Source: Entomortierella parvispora (Eukaryota > Mortierellomycota > Mortierellomycetes > Mortierellales > Mortierellaceae). From it: a DNA stretch of 64,000 nt. Positions 22,856 to 33,970 of this stretch are shown here, one piece after another. Position 1 is the stretch's first letter, and the number at the start of each line of letters is the position of its first letter. The notes under the pieces were generated by a model. It was not told where the DNA came from and made no database searches. It worked only from the letters and a program-made list of their open reading frames with translations. The stretch spans positions 1,854,501 to 1,918,500 of the forward strand of contig OY752144.1 in assembly GCA_963573315.1 (NCBI GenBank), written 5' to 3'. A program made the translations under genes and the position numbers.

Positions 22856-24187
22856 GTTGGACAACGAGTCTTCCTCGCAATGTCCAACGACCATCTACTG
22901 GCATCCCTTTCAGTGATATATCCGTCCCGTCGTGTCTTTTGTATAGTTTTTTGTAAATATTTTATAAAGTCCCTCAAGACTCGCGATGTCCTGAGCTGAA
23001 CTTACTCGGTCATATTCGTAATCCATTCCAACCCTGAAGGAGCATTTTCTACAAAGACGAGCTGGCTTTTGCGGCTTATTGGTCGCAAGAAGGGGAGAAG
23101 TGGTTTCGGTGAGCAATTTGCTGGAAGGTGACGTTCTGTTTCCTTACAGATTGGCGAGTGGACAGTGGCGTAGAATAAACGTGTTTCATTCACTGTCATC
23201 AATAGATACCCCTCGCTCATTATTGTTGTTGGAGGAATGTTCTGGCAGCACAAAACGATGGGTGCAAGTTTGGTCGGTATGGTCGTCTGCCTTGGAGACT
23301 TTGGGAGAGTGTGACACCGTGACACGGTGGCCTGTGGTCGTCGAACAATACGATCTGATGGCGTAAGCAGGCCCAACAGCAATCAAAGTCATCGAAAAGG
23401 GCGCTTTTTTATTTATTTTTTTTTTAGTTTGAATGGTCCCGATCCGGACACCATTGGAGCTGGGGCTGTTGCGATCGTTTTTGATGGCTGCCTCCCGTTA
23501 AGGTCCCTTATCGCTGCCAGTGGTGCGTATCCTGCTGCCTGTCCAGACAGTTGTGAAAAAAAGGACAAGTCAGAGTCTATGAAAGGGCCTCGTTGAATTG
23601 TGGCGACCACTAGACTACAGCCTTGCCAAGAGGGACAGTCCTCCTCATCATCAATAATGCTAATAATATTGCATCTGGACCCAGCACTTGCGCTGTTTGG
23701 TCATCTTGGTCCAAAGGTTTAGACCAACCAGGCGCCCATTGGCTGGAAGATCCTCATTTATGGAGTGCATCCAAAAATAATTTCCCTCTGATTTGATTAA
23801 GCCAGGACGGGTCACCTGGACCGGCCTGTCCTGCTGCTGGAGTGTGTGTTCGCGAATGATTTTCCGCCGCGCGCCAATCAGCCCAGTCTGTCTGCTCGGG
23901 TGTTTTTTTTCCTCCTTCCTTTCCTCTGCCGCTGCATGCACTGCATGCACTGCCTGCCTCCCGCGACCCGGGGAACTCGTTTCTGGTGCCTTCCATCTGC
24001 GTTGCAACGGCCAGCCAAAAGCGCGCTTTTCCTGGTCCTTCTTTTCCCCCCTTGTACTCACCCTTCTCTTGCTATAAAAGGCCTCGCACTTTCCCCCCTT
24101 GTCTCGCTTTTCTTTTTTCTTCATCCTCTTTCCACAACCCTTTCCCTCCCCTCCCCCCCCCCCCCCACACACAACACTTATCCAAAA
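22856..24187. other. Intergenic region with CipC promoter at its right end
   Basis: 1.3 kb without a supportable gene; open frames on both strands at 23000-23610 have no recognisable family. The right end carries a CT-rich leader, a C14 run (24153-24166) and the TATA box listed separately. Confidence 0.4.
24073..24079 (+). promoter_or_regulatory. TATA box of the CipC-family gene
   Basis: TATAAAA 115 bases before the ATG at 24188, followed by a CT-rich leader. Together with the strong C/G-ending codon bias of the gene this suggests high or inducible expression. Confidence 0.6.
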
Positions 24188-24475
24188 ATGTTCGGTTTCG
24201 ATGAGCACCACGACGAGGTCTACGGCGAGAAGTCCCACAAGTCCAGCTGGTCCCACGAGCTCATTGCCGGTGCTGCTGCCTTCGAGGCCATGAAGGCCCA
24301 CGAGAACGGAACCGACGACAAGCACAAGCTCACCAAGGAGCTCTTTGCTGCCTTTGCCGGTGCCGAGGCCGACAAGCTCATTGAGACCAAGGGCTTGGAC
24401 TTCCTTGACCGCGAGAAGGCCAAGCACCAGGCCAAGAAGAACGCCGAGCGCATCTACGAGGAGAAGTACGAATAA
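24188..24475 (+). CDS. CipC-family small stress/antibiotic-response protein
   Basis: A single exon encodes 95 residues. The core SWSHELIAGAAAFEAMKAHE and the segment IETKGLDFLDREKAKHQAKK match the fungal CipC family (named for concanamycin-induced protein C of Aspergillus nidulans; DUF3759), small cytosolic helical proteins of unknown biochemical role that accumulate under stress and in infection-stage or hyphal cells. Almost all codons end in C or G (for example AAG and GAG for Lys and Glu), unlike several neighbours, which fits very high expression. A TATA box and CT-rich leader precede it, and AAATAAATA at about 24558 may be the polyadenylation signal. Confidence 0.88.
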   Translation: MFGFDEHHDEVYGEKSHKSSWSHELIAGAAAFEAMKAHENGTDDKHKLTKELFAAFAGAEADKLIETKGLDFLDREKAKHQAKKNAERIYEEKYE

Positions 24476-24850
24476 GTACGCCCTTGTTCCCAAGATCCCA
24501 GTCCTCTTTCCCCAGACCCGGTCTATTCCAAGTCAAGGACTCGTTAACAGAGTCTTGTAAATAAATACCTTTTGAAACAAAATACCTGTACAGTACTAGC
24601 ACAAGAGAGAAAGAGAGGGTGCGTGCGTGTGCGTGTGCATGTGTGTTAGAAAGAAAGAAAGACCATCCCTCCTCACCGAGGAACTCACAGAATGTACCTG
24701 AAACAGTTTGCCAAATTTCCCACGTTTGCAGTCAGGGGCGACGAACAGTGTTGCATGAATGTCTCGTGAAAGGTCGCGATCAACGCGACTGTCTTTATTA
24801 TTATTGGTTCAAGCAAAAATAGCCTTGGACGTGGGGGGGGGAGGCCTGGT
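24476..24850. other. Short convergent 3' region, CipC / carboxypeptidase
   Basis: Contains the likely poly(A) signals of the CipC gene (around 24558) and of the carboxypeptidase gene, a GT-rich stretch (about 24615-24650) and a short G run (about 24833-24841). No gene seen. Confidence 0.4.
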
Positions 24851-26570
24851 CTACTTCTGGAGAACAACCTTCTCCATCATCCAGTAGGCACCAACTGGCT
24901 CGTCACGGGGGACCATGTGTCCAGCGTTGTTGAAGACAACATAGCTCATGCCGCGCTCAGAGTGGTAGGTTCCAATGTTCTTGCTCTTGTTTCCAGAGAC
25001 CTTGATGGGGGTCATGGTCGCAGAGGTCATCTTGGAATGCTGGAAACCTTGGTGGCCTTTCCACTTCATGACACGAATAGCACCTTCGGTCAACGTGTGG
25101 GGAACAACGGAATCCAACAGTCCGGTGTACAGGGTGACTTTGAGTCCTTGATCGATCAAGTCGCCAATGAAGTACTTGGGAACCGTTGAGGGATCATGGG
25201 TGTAGATACCCTTGCTGTTGCCACCGCAGTCAACGTAGTCGGTGTGGGCGCCAACATGGATGGTGTCTTGAATGCCGGGGAGCTGAGGAAACGAAGATAG
25301 TAATAATTAGGATGTTGTCAAATAAGAAACGACAACCAGCGGTCCAAGACCTCCAGGTTATGTTACTTACGTTGAGGTAGTATTCCCAAGGCAATTGAAT
25401 AGCGTTGACATCACCCAGAGCCTCGTTACAGTCCTTGACACCAATATTGTAGGGATCATAGTATAAAGGTTGATTCTGGGTGGTGCAGCTAAAGGTCATT
25501 GGAAAAAGGATTCATTCGATCAGATAGCGTATCATTCACCCGAGTCCGAGCTAGCTCAACCCAGCAGGAAATATGGTCTACACTTACTTAATAGAGAGAG
25601 GGAAGTCGACAGGCACAGATGCATCAGCGTAGAAATTGTTCATCAAATCAATGCATGCCTGAGAGATATCCTTCTCGGACTTTGCGTTACCGCAACCTGG
25701 CATTTTGACAGCTTGGGCAACAAGCTTCTCTGCTTCGGCCTATTTTTTTTAGGGCAAAATTTTTTTGGTCATGTAAATAAATTTATCGAGAATATCGGCG
25801 ACAAAAAATAATCTTCGTGCTCTACTTACAAACCAGGTCTTATTGTTTCCGGCCGTCCAAGGGTGCTCCTGGAGGTAGGGGACAAGTTGAATGACGTTGT
25901 TTTGAATCGACGTGTCGATATAGGCGTCACCGATAGCAATGGCCTTCAGGTTGATCTTGTCCTTGGAGTGCTTGACGGCCTTGTTGTGGGACAAGACGTG
26001 CTTGGCCATGTAGGGAACATAACGGCCGGCGTAACTCTCCCCAGTGATGTACATCTTCTTGGATTGCATCCCAGGGAAGGCCTTGAAAAAGTTCTTGTAA
26101 AACTGGACCATGGTATCGCCAATAAAGTCCTCGGTCGGGACGGTGGTCTGGTTCAACGAGAAACCGGTTCCAAAGGGCTGGTCAATGTAGACAACGTGTC
26201 CCAGATTGTGCCAGGAGTGGGGGTTCATGTGCCAGCTGCGACCGTTATCGGTGGTGTGGTAGGGTCCGTTCTCCTCGAAAAGTCCTTCGAGGGAGGAGCA
26301 ACCTGGTCCACCGTTGTGCCAAAAGATCAAATTGTCCGACTTGACGTCGGCAGCCTGAGTGTACCAGAAAAACAGGGTGTTGTTGGCTCCAACGGGCAAT
26401 TGGCCGGACCATTGAGGCAGAGCCTTCAATGCATGGTCAATATGGGGGAGTTTGTTGGTGTCGATGCGGTATTTGGCCGCGGGGTCAGCATGACCCTTTG
26501 CAGCGACCATCGACAAGGGAGTGACGAGGGCAGCAGCCACAATGGCAACTGTCAAGCGAAGGATAGACAT
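24851..26570 (-). CDS. Secreted serine carboxypeptidase (peptidase family S10)
   Basis: Removes C-terminal residues from peptides, probably in the vacuole or outside the cell. Exons 26570-25830, 25739-25588, 25488-25371 and 25282-24851 (minus) give 480 residues. It starts with a signal peptide (MSILRLTVAIVAAALVT), then carries the oxyanion motif WHNGGPGCSS (84-93), the nucleophile in TGESYAGRYVPY (Ser179), the acid in YTGLLDSVVPH (Asp394) and the base in NNAGHMVP (His459). Several Asn-X-Thr sites are present. No C-terminal membrane span is seen, so it is a soluble enzyme, unlike Kex1. Exon joins hold phase. Confidence 0.95.
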
Positions 26571-27868
26571 GGACAAAAAGGTGAAGAAAGAGGGAGAGAG
26601 AGAAGGGTATAGAAGAAGGGTGAGAGAGGACTGAAATTCTAAGAAAAAAGAGGGGAGAGAAGACATGGAGAGCAACTTTATAAGTCGATTGTTCGGATGC
26701 AGGGACAGACTAAGGAGAGAGCTCGCAGCTATGAGAGGCCATCCTCGTGTGCGTTGGCTCTCAAGAATCTGCTCACTGGTCGACCGTTACTTTCCCGAGT
26801 TCAAGCATTTCCTCATTTGTATCATTTTCCACTTCTTGAATATTCTATAGTCCTTTTTACTTTTCTTTTTTTCTTGTTCGTTTTTGGCTCTCGGTCGAGC
26901 ATGTTCTACCTGCATGGCTTCGAACGATGCAACTAAAAAAGGATGGGGAGAGGGATTGATTCGCCTTTTTTTGATTCTATCCGGATGTTGTTGTCGTCGG
27001 GCAAAGTCACCCTGTTTTTACATCTGGTGGCCAACAAAGTGCCATCTAGAGCCTTTTCTGTTATGCTTTTCAGCGAGAGCAATAGGTCCAAAGAGACTTG
27101 TTTGCTCAAGTTTGTCCACCCGCCAAGCAACTCTATTTGATGACTTTTGGGGAAAAATGAGACCATATTATTCGCCAAGATGTTGAAGTTGGACAGCTGT
27201 TCACTGTAGAAACAAAGCCGAGCAGAAATCAAGGTTGGGGGTGTTCGTAAGGCAATGTTCTTCGACTTTTTGGAGTCGAAGCTTCGCGACAGTCCTCATG
27301 CAATGTGCTTTTCATAGTACTTTATTATCTTCACATACAGTCGCTGACCGCTTGGCACCCGCAGCAGTGCCAAGTCCAAACGGAATATGCTGCACTCGTG
27401 TGCAGGTCGTTGGAAACTTGGAGTGCCTCTTGGGAAGGTTTGTGTAACATCCCATCGGACCCTTTCCCGAACTCGCAGCTCTTGGTCTCTTTGGCCCATT
27501 GGCCGTCCTATTTGCCACCGCCCGTCTGCAGGTAGGCTGATGTTGGCGCAATTGATGTTCGTAGATAGGAAGACAGGTCGTACCATCGTATCTAGCGAAG
27601 ATAACGCGGTAATTTCACACGGTCATCAAACAAAACGTGGCCATTTTCTGTTATTCTTGTTTTATTCATTCTCGTATTGCTATGGTCATCTGGGTGATGC
27701 TCTCGATAAAAGGCGTAGATATATCAATGTGTGGTCAAAAAAAAGTTCACGTTGCAGCTGACAACTCTGTTAGCTTGCACGTCTTGAAAAACAAAGAGGA
27801 AGGATTGTTTGGTACTGTGTCCTGCGAAGGTCGATCAGTCGATCAATTCTTTCTCTTGAGTCTGCCTG
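26571..27868. other. Intergenic region between carboxypeptidase and HMG-box genes
   Basis: 1.3 kb. It includes the CT-rich (GA on plus) leader of the carboxypeptidase and the 3' flank of the HMG-box gene. No gene is supportable. A perfect 8-bp hairpin lies at 27260-27281. Confidence 0.4.
27260..27281. other. Perfect hairpin, 8-bp stem, 6-base loop
   Basis: CTTCGACT, loop TTTTGG, AGTCGAAG. Isolated in intergenic DNA; function unknown. Confidence 0.55.
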
Positions 27869-30800
27869 TTAAAGGATCCTGGGTGCTTGGACTACCGGAG
27901 CCGGAGCTTTGGCCATCATTGCCTGGACCGTGTTGCTTCCCTTACCGTAACTGTGATCGAGTTCGAGGTCTGTGTAAAATGTGTAGCCATTATACTGATC
28001 CTGAAGTTGTTGCTGCAGCAATTGCTGTTGCTGTTGCTGATGGTGCAACTGGAGTTGCAGGATTTGATGTTGTTGCTGCTGCTGGCGAGCTGCGGCAACG
28101 ATAGGTGCGACCGAGATGGCAGCTATAGCCGAGCTCCCTTGTACAGAGTAAATCTCTTGTCTTGTAACAGGATCGTTGACGCTGCTCACAGAAGTCCCAG
28201 CTGCAACTTTGTAGGCATTACGATCCAAAACGAGCTGGCCATTTCTTACGCCTTCTCTGCAGAAATCATTCCTGTTCTCATTGCTCTCAGTTGGATCATC
28301 ATCAATGATATAGACGTAAGGTTGACTGGCTCCGCTCTCGAATGCCCGGACAGGGACGGGGTTGGCCGGCCCTTCCGCGGACTGATGACTGTTGTTCTGG
28401 CTGTCGTTGCTGCGGATGGTCACAGTTGACTCGCCAGCGCCAATGTTCATGCAATCGCCCACGGAGGACGTAGATGTAGGAGAAGGGGGTGCCGTTGCCA
28501 CCGCTATCGGCATTTCCATAATCATCGACAGTCCTGCCGTGGCCTTCGTTCTGGTCCTAGATGGCTTGCGTCCGGCCTGCGATTTAACCTCATAACTCGG
28601 AAGGGGGTGCATGATTTTGTACTTCTCCAACTCGGCCTTGGCCTCAAAAACCCTCTTGACAGATTCCGGCTCTTCATTCCAAGCTTTAGCAATCTCCTTG
28701 GAGATGGCGGAACCCGGGAACTTCTTGGAGTTGAACTCGAGCTGGTTCTTCTTGTAGGTTTCCTTGCGGTACCACATGTACGAGTTGCAGGGTTTCTTCA
28801 TTCGAGGCGGCTGCGACTGTTTCTGCTTCTGTTTCTTCTTCTTCCGACCGAGCATCAGAGCTGACGCGTCTACATCATTGTTCCCTTTGGATCCCGCCGT
28901 ATTCTGGCCAATTTCTCGACCAGCTGCCTTCCTAGCTGGATTTTCAGCTCGGAACTGCAAAGGTGCGTGTGTGGAAAGCTGCGATGGAGTTTGAAGTCTC
29001 GGGCCCAGATCAGGCCCCTGTAGAAGGGAGACGGAAATAGGCTCAGCGTGAGGAGTAGAGTATGAAGGCAGAACAATTGGTGCCGACAAAAACGTGACGG
29101 AAGAAGCCGTCGAAGAAGAAGCTGGTGCATTGCTCGTGTACGAGTCTGGGCCTTGAAACAATGTTGCCATTAACTGATGTTGCGGATGCTGCAGGTCAGA
29201 GGTCGAATGCATGCGGGTCAGCCCTCTATGCACACCATTGTTTGCGTTAGAGATACCAGAGGGGGCCAAAGCTGTTGCAATTGGCATGTGTTGCATCTGT
29301 TGCCACTGTTGCCACTGTTGCTGCGGCTGCGGCTGCTGCAGTGAAAATGGGACTGTTGATGGGAAAGGAGAGATTCCTGCGACATTCTCCAGCAGCAGAG
29401 GAGGAAGCAACGCTCCTGCTGAAACGACGATGGGACCCGTTTCTTCAGGGCGCATCAGGCCACCGGACATCATTTCAAAGGGCTCCATCAGTGCGGGAGG
29501 AAGGGGTGAAATAGGGGTACCACGAAGTGACGACAATGAAATAGGCCGTGAGCTCGGCGATCTTCGTTTTCGCGGGTAATTGGTCGAGTCTTCGCCGGCA
29601 ACAGTAACGGGTTGGATGTCAAATGGGATTGGAGAATACTCCACGGTCGGTGTGGCAAGTGTTCGGACTGCAGGAGCTGTGCCTAGAGTGCTCACAGAGT
29701 CGTAGGTGGCAAGGGGCTGGATGCCGCCTGGAACGGAGGCCACATGCATGTCTATCAAAGCCCGTCCGTGGCCAGAGATGAAGTGTGTTAGAAAAGGGAC
29801 AAAAAAACGCGAGAGGTGTCCTTGTATGTCATGATAAGGTTACCATGGGGCGTGCTCGCATGAGTGATGGTGTCCCTTGTGGCGTGATACACGGAAGTGT
29901 AAGGCTCCGATTGGCGACGACATTCGTCGAGTGACTCGAGTCGAGATGGCTGCAGTGGTTGCACACGGAGCAGGGTCGGTTGCTGCTGCACTGGTATCCC
30001 ATACTGAACATTGCCCCCTGAGTTTTGAGTGTTCTGTAGACAAAAAGTCTGCTGGAGCTGGGGGAGACAGAGGTGGTCCTGTGTCAGTGTTGGTGCTGAA
30101 TGCCGATGGGACATGGAGTTGGTTGGAGGATGGAGATCGCCCCTGCCTCTACCTCCTTGTGAAGGTGTCCTCAAATCGGCCAGGAGATCACCGTGAGGAT
30201 GAACTTGAGGCATATTCACCACTGTCCCCATGGGCTGTTGAGTGCTCTCGCTACCTTCTGCCGTCAGAGTGAGCGCGCCAAACGGAGAGCTAGGGGTGCA
30301 TGTACCTTCAGTGTTTGCGTCAGAGGCAACTGGAGTTACAAGCATGGTGAAATAACAGAACGACTCTGTTGACGCGGAGGGGAGATCTGGGGGACGCGGG
30401 GTTTCGAGGTAAGAGGGGGCCGGAGCGGACAATGGCGCGAAGAAGGGTTCATGATCGGCTCCTCCGCTCGATTCCATGGAGATCGCACTTGATGAAATCG
30501 TCCCAGCCGTTGACACTGACCTTTCGAAGGAGTATTGGGCTTGACTGAACGAGGATTTCTCCTGACTAAGTTGCGCAGCATTTGCAGCGAGGGACTGACT
30601 GATGCTACCTTCGCCGGAGAGTTGCAACGGGGGGGCCATGATTTGGGCGGGAAGAGTATACCTGTGCGATTGTGAGTGATCGTGCGCAAAGTGTTGGTGA
30701 CGAGGCCTGGGACATGAATGAGGAAGATGATCAAAATCCTGTTGCCGAAGCGGCAATTGAATATCTTGATGCCACAGGAGTGGGGATCGCTGACCCGCAG

Positions 30801-31281
30801 CAGGGGAAGCAAAGGGCGGACCATGTCCCTGAGTGGGGGGCGACACCAACAGCACTGTCGGCAACGGTTCTTTGGGATCCAAAATGGACGACAAAGCAGA
30901 GGAAGGGTGGAATGAACAGCTTTCGCTGGTATCATTGTTAGCTGGGCTTTTGTTTGAGCCATGGTTAGACGATGGATTCTGAAAGCTGCTGCTGCAGCCA
31001 CTGCCGATCGCATTCAATTGGGGCTCCTCTCCCAGATGGAGGCTTTGACCTTCACCCTCAAATAGGGTGATGTCAAACTCTTGTTTGATGTCTTGGGGCA
31101 AAGCTGCCTCCTGAAAAGGAGCCGACTTAAAGCCAGGGTCATGGTAGTGTTGTTCCGAATCTGGATGTTGCACGAGGACCAGGTGATAGTCAGGAATCTG
31201 GTGCAGACAAGGAGCCAAGATGTTGTCCGAATTCGGACGAGAGGTGCATTGGAGGCACTTTCCACATGTGGGCCTGTGCAT
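27869..31281 (-). CDS. Large HMG-box transcription factor, 1106 residues
   Basis: Nuclear DNA-binding protein of the MATA/SOX-type HMG-box class. Exons 31281-29844 and about 29751-27869 (minus) join in phase across a short intron (GTAACC donor, GATAG acceptor). The single HMG box lies near residues 795-865: RMKKPCNSYMWYRKETYKK, then PGSAISKEIAKAWNEEPESV, preceded by a Lys-rich stretch. The rest is disordered, Ser/Pro/Gln-rich, with poly-Gln near the C-terminus. The N-terminus has a short cysteine cluster (CGKCLQC). I took the first ATG (31281), since upstream frame lacks one. The box is diverged from Rox1; target genes unknown. Confidence 0.82.
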
Positions 31282-32988
31282 TGTTGAAGGCACAGTGTCG
31301 AGAGGAAGGGACTCTGTCAATCCTGGACAGCGTGCTGGACTGCAGTTGATCCAAAGAGAGGGTGGTTGGTTTGCAGTGCGAGGAGCAAAGAAAGAGTTAC
31401 AGGGGTCCGCGTCAGTTTTTTGTTTCGCCTCAATTGAGCGACATGCACTCGAAGACCTCGTCCACTCTTTTCAAGACACAGGTCAATGAGCTGAAGGCGA
31501 GGCGAGCTGGGGGCGACACCCTGGCCACAAAAAGGAAAACTTTGCCTTGGAGATCAAAAAAGAGAACCGAGCACGCCAAGCAGTGCTCACTGGGTTCACA
31601 ACAGAGGGAAACAAGGGAAGGTGCAAGAACAAGAAGACATTGTTGTGGCAACACAAAATGGAGAGAGGGAACAGAGACGGTGCATGAGTTCTTGTCCACT
31701 CCCACCCTTCAGCGACTGACTGCTCGATAACTAATAAAGCCAAAGAAAGAGCCGGCTTCCACGACCGTTGTAGAACTGAGACTTGCTGCTGTCCCGCGCC
31801 AAAAAAATCAATCGTGCTGCAACAAGTGAAGAAGCACAAGGTGCATGCAGGGGGCATGGGAGAGAATGTATCATTTCTGGCTACTGCAAGGGTCCGCAGA
31901 GGGACAGTCTGCTCCTGTCCAGTCTTAATTTAACCAAGAAGGGCATATAAGCAGGAGAAGGAGAAGTTGGAAACGAAAGAATCTTGGAGCCGAACAGAAG
32001 AAAGCTGAAGATGGGAGGGGGAAACATGACGACCTTCGCCCGTCAGTGCTAAATGACTTCATCTTGTAAATCTGTTGACACCTGGTTTCGGACAGAAAAA
32101 TGGTCGTGGAGAAAGGCAGTGGTAGTGCACTCTAGGTGTATGCAGTTTGCGACCAGCCATCTGCGTAGAGATAGAGTTTATTCCGAGCGAGTAAATAGCC
32201 TTATTGGTCCAAGCGGCAGTGGGAGAGAATGCAAGGATACTGGACCCCAGAGAGCGATTGGGTGTGGAAGTGGGCTTTTCTGGCGATTTAGTGACCGGGG
32301 TGAAGATCTTATTCCCAGCACTTACATTTGTTGCGACTTGTGACTGAACGACTGTTGTATTTTTACAATTGTGTACCGCGGTAGAAGGTGGGAGGGGATA
32401 GGAGAAAAGATGAGCATGCAGTGGATCAAAGAGAAAGAAAGAGTGCCAATTGTTGAAGTTGAGCAGCTTCTATTAAAGACAAAAGATCTTGAGCTCCGCC
32501 TGTCATCACTTTGGCTCTTCTGCATTGAACATGAACACGAAGAAAGGACAAGAGCTTGAGTTAGAGTGTTCTCTTTCATAGGATACATATGTCCTGCGAG
32601 GATTATACACCTGTTACTGACCGATGCTTCTACCCCCCCCCTGTACATTGATGCCCAATCCGCGCCTTCTCTTTGGAGGGATCGGGCAGTGGCAGTGGCA
32701 GTGGCAATTACTGAAGGGACAGCCAACAATGAGTGACATGCACAGCTACTCAGCTACTTCAGATCGTAAACTCGGCGTTGGACAAAAGGAAAAAGAGGGG
32801 GTCATGGGGGTCGGATGGCCATTGTTGTGGGTGACGAGCGAACACACGTTGAGCGCTCGTCCCCTGATTAAAGGCAAGAATTTCTCCATGTAAAAATCTC
32901 GGTGTTATGTCTCCCCCTCTCTCTCTTGTGTTGGTTGTTCATGACAGCGGGATGAACCTTAAAAACGGCCTCTACTACATGCGCAGAG
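31282..32988. other. Gene-poor region upstream of the HMG-box gene
   Basis: 1.7 kb. It should carry the promoter and 5' leader of the HMG-box gene. No other gene is supportable; it contains a short C run at about 32633-32641. Confidence 0.4.
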
Positions 32989-33183
32989 ATGGTTGGACCT
33001 GGACCGCCGACTGTCATCTATGAGAACAAGGATGGGGGTGGTGCGCAACAAGTTGTGATTAATGTCAGCGACGACAACTTTGGCGATATCTTCCCTAGGG
33101 AACATGTGGATTTCATTAATCGACTTAAGAATGCCCGAAAGCGGTCTGCCAATGACGATGACAGTGATGGCGATGATACATAA
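32989..33183 (+). CDS. Possible small protein, 64 residues
   Basis: An ATG-started frame reads MVGPGPPTVIYENKDGGG, then a charged helix-like stretch and an acidic end (DDDSDGDDT). The composition looks protein-like and the start context (GCAGAGATGG) is acceptable. No family recognised. It may be a real small gene, the last exon of something longer, or part of the decayed element to its right. Confidence 0.3.
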   Translation: MVGPGPPTVIYENKDGGGAQQVVINVSDDNFGDIFPREHVDFINRLKNARKRSANDDDSDGDDT

Positions 33184-33539
33184 AAAAAAAGAGAACTTTA
33201 TCTCTTGGTTTGTAGCAGTGGCAGTCCCAGTTATCCAACTTCAATTAACCTTGACAGACAGGACGGGGTGTTGGGTGTCGGGAGGCAACTGGAAAGGAGA
33301 TGTTGGGCAGAAGGTGACTGTGGGTGGTTGTAGGTTCTGACTGGAAATCGTTGTGCCAGGGATTACAACGATGGCCATCTACCTAAAAGCAGACGGCCAG
33401 GGCTCCAATGCGCCAGCTCTACGTTCTCTCTGAAAATAAATTTGTTCGATCGAACCAAGAGCTGCGAAAAAAATGAGCGTTACTCACTCTTCAACACAAG
33501 CCTTGCGAATAAATTTCTTCCTGGAAACTTCTCTCTCAG

Positions 33540-33970
33540 AGCAAGCGGCCACGCTTACCCTCGCCCAATGCACTGCAGCGCGCTCAGGATAACCAAGAGG
33601 AACAGGTGAACAAGCGACGACGTAACCACAAGTTCAAAGTTGGCGACCAGGTCCTGTTGAGCGCCACTAATATCACCATCCCAGCAGACAGTGCTACAGC
33701 CAAAGTACCTCGGCCCGTTCGCACTGCAGGAACAACACTCACCAGTTACCTTCCGCGTCGAGTTACTACCATTCTACAAGATCCATGATGTTTTCCATGT
33801 CGATACCTTCCGCCCCTATTTACGATCCCCAGAAGTACTTGGCACTCGTGTGGCGGCACCCCCAGACCCCACTATCATCAACGACAAAGAAAAGTTCGAG
33901 GAGGAGGAAATTTTAAAGGGCAGTAGTGAAAAAACTGTGGCAGAAAAAACACAGAAAAGTCAGAAGTGAA
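33540..33970 (+). mobile_element. Decayed Ty3/gypsy retrotransposon fragment (integrase C-terminal end)
   Basis: The plus-strand frames split between two phases. The first reads NHKFKVGDQVLLSATNITIP and the second continues PKYLGPFALQEQHSPVTFRV and IHDVFHVDTFRPYL. This order (GDQV/VLL, then KYxGPF, then HxVFHVxxLKPY) is the C-terminal end of gypsy-type integrase polyproteins. At least one frameshift (about 33690) separates the parts, and no upstream reverse transcriptase or flanking LTR pair is recognisable. It is a relic, not an active element. Confidence 0.75.

Noticed and set aside
27887-28595. Plus-strand open frames opposite the HMG-box gene
   Set aside because: Leucine/valine-rich shadows of the CAG-rich poly-Gln coding strand; no start context or family.
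29759-29843. Two independent genes at 27869-29751 and 29844-31281
   Set aside because: The upstream frame lacks a sensible end and the downstream one lacks an ATG near its start; a short GT-AG intron joins them in phase.
27869-31281. Mucoromycota-style sex locus (SexM/SexP)
   Set aside because: The HMG gene is not flanked by the triose-phosphate transporter and RNA helicase genes that define that locus, and the protein is far longer.
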